Positions 43,319-49,053 of a stretch of 49,053 nucleotides of DNA are shown here, piece after piece; position 1 is the stretch's first letter; every line of letters starts with the position of its first letter. The stretch comes from Bacteroidota bacterium (GTDB taxonomy: Bacteria > Bacteroidota > Bacteroidia > Chitinophagales > Chitinophagaceae). A model generated the notes under the pieces. The model was not told the origin of the DNA, searched no databases, and saw only the letters and a list, made by a program, of their open reading frames with translations. The position numbers and the translations under genes are program-made. Location: positions 1-49,053 of the forward strand of contig JAUZOA010000034.1 of assembly GCA_030706685.1 (NCBI GenBank). The letters run 5' to 3'.

Positions 43319-46300
43319 TTATTCCGCTTTATTCAACGAAGCCGGAATTGATGTTTCTGGTTTTTTTTCGCTGCCGCCACCCTCAGCATTTTCTATTATT
43401 TCATCCGTATTTCTCACTTTCTCCAGGTAGGTCACATTCGGCAATACGTGCAGTTGCTCCAGCACATAAAAACTTCTTTGTTTGTTATCCTCGCGTATCC
43501 TGCTCACTTCACTTGCTTTGTCATGTACATTTCCAAACACAATGGCATTGGCTGTACAAGCTTGCTGGCAGGCGGTTTTTGCATCGCCATCACCCAGTAC
43601 ACGATTTTCTTTTTTTGCTTTCAATTTAGCAGCCTGTGTACGCTGAACGCAGAAACTGCATTTCTCCATCACACCTCTTGAACGAACCGTTACATCGGGA
43701 TTCAGCACCATCCTTGTCAGGTCATCATTCATTTGGTGAACCACATCATCCAGTTTTCCTACAATCCACTGATCCTGGTTATTCGGGAAACTGTCCGCGC
43801 CGGTATAGTCAGCCCAGTTGAACCTGCGCACTTTGAAAGGACAGTTATTAGCGCAATATCTTGTACCGATACAACGGTTATAGGCCATTTGGTTCATACC
43901 CTCGGTGCTATGATTGGTAGCAGCTACCGGGCAAACATTCTCGCAGGGCGCATTATCACAATGCTGGCACATCATCGGCTGAAACACCACACCCTTCAGG
44001 TCATCCGGGTTATTCTTATCTGATACAAAATACCGGTCAATGCGCAACCAGTGCATATCATGATAACGGAGTACTTCGTTTCTTCCCACTACCGGCACAT
44101 TATTCTCCGCATGACAGGCCACTACACAGGCGCCACAACCATAACAGGAATTCATGTCTACCGTCATGCCCCATTTGATACCCGGCTGCGAATGATCGGG
44201 ATAGATCGTCGCTTCCCTGCGAAAATCGCTCGTGCTCTTCGCAAAATCTTCCACCATCTCCTGGCGATACTCCGGGATCACATTGGGATTCTTTTTGAAA
44301 GTAGCTAAACTTGTCTCTCTTACTACTTCTACAAGACCTTCATAAGAATTATGTATCTGTGTCTGCGCAATTTTTTGTTTCTTGTTTTGATCCGTTATTG
44401 AAACATCAGCGGCAAAATAATCAACCGTCGTACCATTGAAAGAGATAAACGGATAAACATTCTGACCTGCTTCAAACGCTGTTTTGCCTAAGCTTTCAGC
44501 CCTTCCGTATCCTACCGCGATAGCAATCGTATCAGCATTCATTCCCGGGATCACCAATACGGGCAATTGCACTTTTTTATTTCCTACGGCAAATTCAAAA
44601 ACCGGTTTTTGCGGGTAATATTCATAATTCATGTCCAGCTTCACCCCAAGTTCTTTGGCTTTAGCCATAGAGATCATGGCATAATTGTCCCAGGTAGCTT
44701 TGGAAATGGGATCAGGTAATTCCTGCAGCCAGGGATTGGTAGCGCCGGTACCTGTACCAATGGATATTTTTTGATACAATACCACTTCTGTCTTTCCACC
44801 TTTCTTTGCAGATGCCAGCGCGCTGGCAGCATTGGCAACCGGTGCCGCGCTATAAGATGCGCCCGTACCTCCTGCTCCAACCATTATTCCATCCTGCAGC
44901 GCTTTATCAAAAGCATCTGCAGTTCCAAGCTTCATGGTCCAGTAATTCCTGAAATAAGTATCGTAGTCAGTAGTATTGCCGGCCCATCTCAGCAAAGAAG
45001 TCTGGTAGGGACGTGTCTTGAATAAAGGATAAATAGTTGGTTGAATAAAACTGGTAATGCCTGCCTTGGGTTCAGCATCTCCCCAGCTTTCCAGGTAATG
45101 GTGTGCGGGAAGGTTGTAAGTGCAAAGACTTGTTGTTTCATCCCATCTTTCACCAAATGAAACAGTCAGTTTTACTTTTGAGATAGCTGATTTGAATTTT
45201 TCAGCGCTATGGTAATCATAAGCGGGATTAGCTCCATAAATAAATAATGCACCTACATTTCCTGCTTCCATGTCGGCTACCAGGTCATTCATGTCTTTGT
45301 CAATACCCTGGCGATAGTTGACCGGTCTTGTCCAGTCTATAGTACTGCCATTAGCGCCAATCGCATTATTGATAGCATTGACAATGACCTGCACATTCAT
45401 ATCATTACTGCCGGATACCACCAATGCTTTCCCGCTATTGGCTTTGAGGTCGGCGGCAACTTTTGCAATTCCCGCTTTCAACTTGTTGTCATCAATGGCC
45501 GGCGCCGTCACTGATCCGTCCAAAGCTGCCAATAATCCCAGGGCTACGGCTCCGGCCTGGGAAGGGCGATGCGTAAAACGTTCATCAGCACAAGCCCCGG
45601 TATTACTCAAATGAGATTCGAACTGGTAATGTTTGCTCATTTGAGGATTCTTCTCATCAATCTTGCGGCCTTTGGAATAACCGGCTGCAAATTCTACCGG
45701 GCTCAGCCAGGTGCCAAGAAAATCAGCGCCAAGGCTTACAATCACTTTCGCCTGGTCAAAATTGTAAGAAGGTATTTTTCTTCCAAATCCACTGGCTTCA
45801 TTGGCCAGTAACATCCCCGCGTAAGAAACGGCATCATATTGAATATGTTTCAGGTTGGGGAATTTGGAAATAATTTCTTTGGTAGAAGGCGACACGATGG
45901 TGCTGCTCAGGAAAACAATTTGTTTGCCGCTTACTCCGGCCAACGCGTCCGCTATTGTTTTATCTAAAAACTCGTAAGTGCTCTCTTCAAATTTATCGCC
46001 CACTTTACGTGATGGAAACCTGTTCCGGTACGTATCATAGAGATCCAGTACCGATGCCTGCGCACGGGCGCTGGTACCGCCATTGGTAAATAAAGAAAGA
46101 TCGTTTCCTTCTATTTTGATAGGGCGGCCTTCTCTTGTCTTGGCAAGAACCGGAATCACATCGCCATCCTGTACATAAGTAGTCGCATAATATTTTGCTT
46201 CGCCCAGTATAATATTTTCAGGCTTGTTGGCAAAAGGAATAGCCTTGCGAACAGGAGTTTTACAACTGGCGGCAAGGGTGGCTGCAGCGGTACTGAAACC

Positions 46301-46465
46301 AAGATATTTTAAGAAATCCCTGCGGGGAGCTTTGGCATCCAATAAACCCTTGCTGTCAATATCTTCAAAAGGCAATTCTTCACGAAACTCATCCTTCACT
46401 TTCTTCTGAAAATTTTTCGGGTCATTTACTTCGCCGAAACCTTGCCAGTATTTTTTTTGACTCAT
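43319..46465 (-). CDS. actB: Alternative complex III iron-sulfur subunit ActB
   Basis: A 1048-residue protein that fuses a molybdopterin-oxidoreductase-like domain to a four-cluster ferredoxin domain. RRDFLKYLGF at 48-57 is a TAT-type signal in a shifted position, followed by AASC at 65-68 that could be a lipidation site. Cys groups in the C-terminal third are CYGCGACVVAC, CQHCDNAPCENVC, CIGTRYCANNC and CSFCVQRT with later CQQAC. In known complexes the first domain lacks a molybdenum cofactor. The frame runs to 46522, but MSQKKYWQ at 46465 is the family start. Confidence 0.93.
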   Translation of the reverse strand: MSQKKYWQGFGEVNDPKNFQKKVKDEFREELPFEDIDSKGLLDAKAPRRDFLKYLGFSTAAATLAASCKTPVRKAIPFANKPENIILGEAKYYATTYVQDGDVIPVLAKTREGRPIKIEGNDLSLFTNGGTSARAQASVLDLYDTYRNRFPSRKVGDKFEESTYEFLDKTIADALAGVSGKQIVFLSSTIVSPSTKEIISKFPNLKHIQYDAVSYAGMLLANEASGFGRKIPSYNFDQAKVIVSLGADFLGTWLSPVEFAAGYSKGRKIDEKNPQMSKHYQFESHLSNTGACADERFTHRPSQAGAVALGLLAALDGSVTAPAIDDNKLKAGIAKVAADLKANSGKALVVSGSNDMNVQVIVNAINNAIGANGSTIDWTRPVNYRQGIDKDMNDLVADMEAGNVGALFIYGANPAYDYHSAEKFKSAISKVKLTVSFGERWDETTSLCTYNLPAHHYLESWGDAEPKAGITSFIQPTIYPLFKTRPYQTSLLRWAGNTTDYDTYFRNYWTMKLGTADAFDKALQDGIMVGAGGTGASYSAAPVANAASALASAKKGGKTEVVLYQKISIGTGTGATNPWLQELPDPISKATWDNYAMISMAKAKELGVKLDMNYEYYPQKPVFEFAVGNKKVQLPVLVIPGMNADTIAIAVGYGRAESLGKTAFEAGQNVYPFISFNGTTVDYFAADVSITDQNKKQKIAQTQIHNSYEGLVEVVRETSLATFKKNPNVIPEYRQEMVEDFAKSTSDFRREATIYPDHSQPGIKWGMTVDMNSCYGCGACVVACHAENNVPVVGRNEVLRYHDMHWLRIDRYFVSDKNNPDDLKGVVFQPMMCQHCDNAPCENVCPVAATNHSTEGMNQMAYNRCIGTRYCANNCPFKVRRFNWADYTGADSFPNNQDQWIVGKLDDVVHQMNDDLTRMVLNPDVTVRSRGVMEKCSFCVQRTQAAKLKAKKENRVLGDGDAKTACQQACTANAIVFGNVHDKASEVSRIREDNKQRSFYVLEQLHVLPNVTYLEKVRNTDEIIENAEGGGSEKKPETSIPASLNKAE

Positions 46466-46474
46466 ATACCCCAA

Positions 46475-46638
46475 TCCGCCAACTGGCGGACAATTAGACT
46501 CCGGATTTTGTAATCGCTGCACTTTTCTGCTAAAACTTCAAATCCGGAATTGGTTAAAAAATAGTATTATTTAATTCTAATTAATCCTTTCCAAAACATA
46601 AATGAAACCGCTACCCAAGTTGCTCCGCCGTGGCGGAG
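46475..46638. repeat. Two GGCGGA hairpins in the actA-actB gap
   Basis: TCCGCC/GGCGGA at 46475-46490 (loop AACT) and CTCCGCC/GGCGGAG at 46623-46638 (loop GT) flank a 130-bp A/T-rich stretch. Both lie between actA and actB in the same transcript. No U-tract follows either. Confidence 0.55.
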
Positions 46639-46651
46639 ACAGGGGCCTGGC

Positions 46652-47932
46652 CTAATAGTGACATTTCTGACATTCCAGCCCGCCGATATCTTTTACCGTC
46701 ACGCTATCCATTTTACCGGCTTTGAAATCGTTGTGGAACCTTTCATATATACTGTAAAACTTATTACCTGTCTTATCATCATAGTTGAAATCCACTTTTG
46801 TCTGGCGATGACAGTTGATGCACCAGCCCATACTTAATTCAGAAAATTGTTTCACTTCATCCATGGCGGTTATTTCACCATGACAGGTCTGGCACTGTAC
46901 CTTACCAGCCCTGATATGCTGGCTATGGTTGAAATAAACATGGTCGGGCAAGCTGTGTATGCGCTCCCATTCAATGGGCTTAGCTTTTGAAGGATCCCAG
47001 GAAGAAGGTCTTTTAGGATCAAAGCTGGCGTATTCGTATAATTTTTGTATTTGTGCGGTTCCGTCTATGGGGTCGCCATTTTCATCATAGAGCTTGGGGC
47101 CTTTTGTGTACTCGCTAATGTTCTTATGACAGTTCATACAAACATTCACGGAAGGAATCGCGGCTGTTTTGCTATCCCAGGCATTGCCATGACAGTAGAG
47201 ACAGTTGATCTGGTTAATGCCGGCATGTACTCTATGCGAATAGTAAATAGGTTGTTTGGGCTGGTAGTCTTTTTGTCTTTGCAACCCGATGGCTCCTTTG
47301 GTGAGATAAAAGCCGCCGACAATAAACAATACAATAGATACCAGGGCTATATATACCTTATTGCGGTAAAAAGGAACCGGCTCCGGGCGCTGAATGCCTT
47401 CCGCGTCATCCGACATTTTTTTCAGGTTACTGTTTACCTGCATCAATATCAGCGCGATGACAGCAAGAATAAGAGAGATGATTCCAAAAATGACAGCGTT
47501 TTGATTGGAGGTTTCCTCTCCGCCTCTGCCTTCAACAGGTGGCGTCGGCGTACTTGCATCTACTACATATTGCTTTATATAGCCAAAAATCGCATCAATA
47601 TCTTTCTCTGATATCGAATTGTGGTCAAACTGTGTCATTACTGATCCAAATTGACCCTTGAGAGCCATATAATGAGGATCCGATGCGACTAATTTGTTGA
47701 CATTGTAAACCCAGTTATAAACCTTCTTGATATCGCCTCCATAAAAATCACTCTCCAATACTCCTCCGAGTTTCGGCCCTGTGGCATCTTTTAAAGGATT
47801 ATGGCATGCGGCGCATTTGCTGTTGAATAATGTCTTTCCATCCTGTGCAAATACCGTGATACCATAAAAACAAAAAACAAAGAAAAGAGTCAGCGTTAGC
47901 TTTTGTATGATTGGTTTACAGGAAGAGATCAT
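46652..47932 (-). CDS. actA: Alternative complex III multiheme cytochrome c subunit ActA
   Basis: A 426-residue protein with a signal/anchor (KLTLTLFFVFCFYGITVFAQ) and six heme c sites: CAACH in an N-terminal monoheme domain, then CLYCH, CMNCH, CQTCH, CINCH and CQKCH in a pentaheme region. A central membrane helix (VIFGIISLILAVIALILM) separates a proline-rich linker from the pentaheme domain, with another helix before it. ActA is described as pentaheme in the founding examples, so the N-terminal monoheme domain is an addition or a fusion. Start 47932 gives about 40 nt of leader from the predicted promoter; ATG 47968 is possible. Confidence 0.9.
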   Translation of the reverse strand: MISSCKPIIQKLTLTLFFVFCFYGITVFAQDGKTLFNSKCAACHNPLKDATGPKLGGVLESDFYGGDIKKVYNWVYNVNKLVASDPHYMALKGQFGSVMTQFDHNSISEKDIDAIFGYIKQYVVDASTPTPPVEGRGGEETSNQNAVIFGIISLILAVIALILMQVNSNLKKMSDDAEGIQRPEPVPFYRNKVYIALVSIVLFIVGGFYLTKGAIGLQRQKDYQPKQPIYYSHRVHAGINQINCLYCHGNAWDSKTAAIPSVNVCMNCHKNISEYTKGPKLYDENGDPIDGTAQIQKLYEYASFDPKRPSSWDPSKAKPIEWERIHSLPDHVYFNHSQHIRAGKVQCQTCHGEITAMDEVKQFSELSMGWCINCHRQTKVDFNYDDKTGNKFYSIYERFHNDFKAGKMDSVTVKDIGGLECQKCHY

Positions 47933-47979
47933 AGATACAATTGAGCTGAAAAATGTGGATAAAAACATTCAATTGGCTG

Positions 47980-48012
47980 CAAAAATAAGTCATGGACTTA
48001 ACAAAATGACAA
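47980..48012 (-). promoter_or_regulatory. Promoter of the act-cox operon
   Basis: Minus-strand TTG (48012-48010), 22-nt spacer, TATTTTTG (47987-47980). It is the only good match in the 239-bp divergent gap between actA and the DUF6787-purN gene. Transcripts would start near 47973. Confidence 0.6.
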
Positions 48013-48207
48013 CAGTTTTAAAAATTTTTTAACCCGCTACCAGCTTGCGTTTCATCGGATTTATAAAGCTTTTTAAGCAAGATTGAATTTTGTTTGTCAT
48101 AAGCAGGTAAACCCTCTCAACCGCCGGATGCAATGTGAAAATGTAAATGGAGATTGAATGTTTTTTACTGACTTTTGCCCCGCAAAACAATAGCAACCTG
48201 GTTCAAA

Positions 48208-49053
48208 ATGCTCAATCGCTTACAAAAAAAATGGAAAGTTACAGGTCTGCAACTCACACTTATACTTTTCACCTTCGCTATTGGCGGCAGTTTGACGGGT
48301 TATGCAGGCAGAAGACTCATGAGCTTTTTTGCCATTGAGCAAAAATGGCTCTGGGCAATCGTTTACATATTTATTATTATACTGCTTTGGCCGCTCGCTG
48401 TCCTCCTGGTCAGTCTTCTTACAGGTCAATTCAGCTTTTTTGCACGATATATAAAAAGGATCGGCTCGCGGATAGGACTAGGCACGAAGCCGGAAGTCAG
48501 AAACCAGAAACCAGAACCACTATTCACTACTCACCACTCACCAATCAGCACCCATATTGCCATCTTCGCCAGCGGCGCCGGAAGCAATGCGCAAAAAATC
48601 ATTGATCATTTCGCCTCATCCCCGGCCTTTCTCCCGGCGGAGAAGGGTGAAGGCCCGAAAATAATTGTATCCTTAATCGTTTGCAATAATCCGGCTGCAG
48701 GTGTATTAAAAATTGCCGCAGATGAAAAGATCCCGGCCCTTCTCATTGAAAAAGAAAAATTCTTTCGCGGCAATGCTTACCTGGATGAACTCCGCGAAGC
48801 GCATATTGATTTTATCGTATTAGCCGGTTTTTTATGGAAGATCCCTTCCCTGCTTATTAAGGCTTATCCCCGCCGCATTATCAATATTCACCCGGCATTA
48901 TTACCCAAATATGGCGGCAAAGGCATGTACGGAGATATAGTTCATGCAACAGTGATCGCCCGGGGCGAAAAAGAAAGCGGCATCACCATTCATTACGTAG
49001 ATGAGCAGTACGATCATGGCGATATCATTTTCCAGGCAAAATGTCCTGTGCTG
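48208..49053 (+). CDS. purN: DUF6787 membrane domain fused to phosphoribosylglycinamide formyltransferase (3'-partial)
   Basis: One open frame runs from ATG 48208 to the window edge (282 residues seen). Residues 1-91 are a two-helix DUF6787-type membrane protein (KKWKVTGLQLTLILFTFAIG, then LWAIVYIFIIILLWPLAVLL). Residues 92-115 are a linker poor in structure (KPEVRNQKPEPLFTTHHSP). From 116 the PurN domain begins: HIAIFASGAGSNAQKI, catalytic Asn226 and His228 in NIHPALLP, and Asp269 in DEQYDHGDII. PurN adds a formyl group to GAR in purine synthesis. No ATG, GTG or TTG lies in the linker, so PurN has no start of its own. Normally these are two genes. Confidence 0.85.
   Translation, partial: MLNRLQKKWKVTGLQLTLILFTFAIGGSLTGYAGRRLMSFFAIEQKWLWAIVYIFIIILLWPLAVLLVSLLTGQFSFFARYIKRIGSRIGLGTKPEVRNQKPEPLFTTHHSPISTHIAIFASGAGSNAQKIIDHFASSPAFLPAEKGEGPKIIVSLIVCNNPAAGVLKIAADEKIPALLIEKEKFFRGNAYLDELREAHIDFIVLAGFLWKIPSLLIKAYPRRIINIHPALLPKYGGKGMYGDIVHATVIARGEKESGITIHYVDEQYDHGDIIFQAKCPVL

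Noticed and set aside
47045-47611. 188-residue plus-strand frame over actA
   Set aside because: An antisense shadow of the multiheme cytochrome, with no recognisable domain or signal.

Overview
The window looks like a chromosomal segment of a Bacteroidota bacterium, most likely a Chitinophagaceae relative. The evidence is a type IX secretion sorting domain at the left edge, promoters of the TTG-N20-TAnnTTTG type, several families typical of the phylum (DUF3078, DUF5522, DUF6787, DUF3341) and an alternative complex III/cytochrome oxidase operon. No phage, insertion sequence, CRISPR array or integrase was seen. The identifications rest on reading motifs by eye, without database searches.

Left part (1-18.8 kb): the end of a secreted T9SS protein, a TPR protein, typA, an anchored alpha/beta hydrolase, and a gene-free stretch with three small hairpins and a regular 11-bp tandem repeat. 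Then come a DUF2905 protein, a FabH-like ketosynthase, a small secreted protein with a lipid kinase, a membrane patatin-like phospholipase, heme A synthase (ctaA), rnhB, a small basic secreted protein, an outer-membrane-protein remnant beside a YrdC/YciO protein, a JmjC-like cupin, a lone 2-oxoacid:ferredoxin oxidoreductase beta subunit, a small diheme cytochrome, a cell-wall amidase and a 7-TM protein of unknown role.

Middle part (18.8-30.3 kb): an acyl-CoA dehydrogenase lies downstream of a marR gene, with a perfect MarR-type palindrome lying between the -7 elements of two divergent promoters. This is followed by a hydrolase and glycosyltransferase pair, a lone DppC-type permease, an O-antigen ligase/Wzz-like pair and an Lrp/AsnC regulator. 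Next is an unusual RNA locus of about 184 nt with tRNA-like ends, a large insert with a GAAA-capped hairpin, and its own terminator. Then come DUF3078, trmB, DUF5522 and an alkyltransferase-like protein.

Right part (30.3-48 kb, minus strand): a long respiratory cluster reading actA-actB-actC-actD-actE-actF (alternative complex III, quinol oxidation and cytochrome c reduction), cytochrome oxidase subunits II and I, heme O synthase (ctaB), two subunit-III-like proteins, subunit IV, a SCO copper chaperone, DUF420 and a PepSY membrane protein. Together with the distant ctaA gene this encodes a route from quinol to oxygen including heme A and CuA assembly. A good promoter candidate sits just upstream of actA. 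Divergent from it, running off the right edge, is an open frame joining a DUF6787 membrane protein directly to PurN.

The observations I consider most worth following are the tRNA-like RNA, the in-frame DUF6787-PurN fusion, the 11-bp repeat and the MarR-controlled divergent promoter pair. The respiratory cluster itself is a known type of system.
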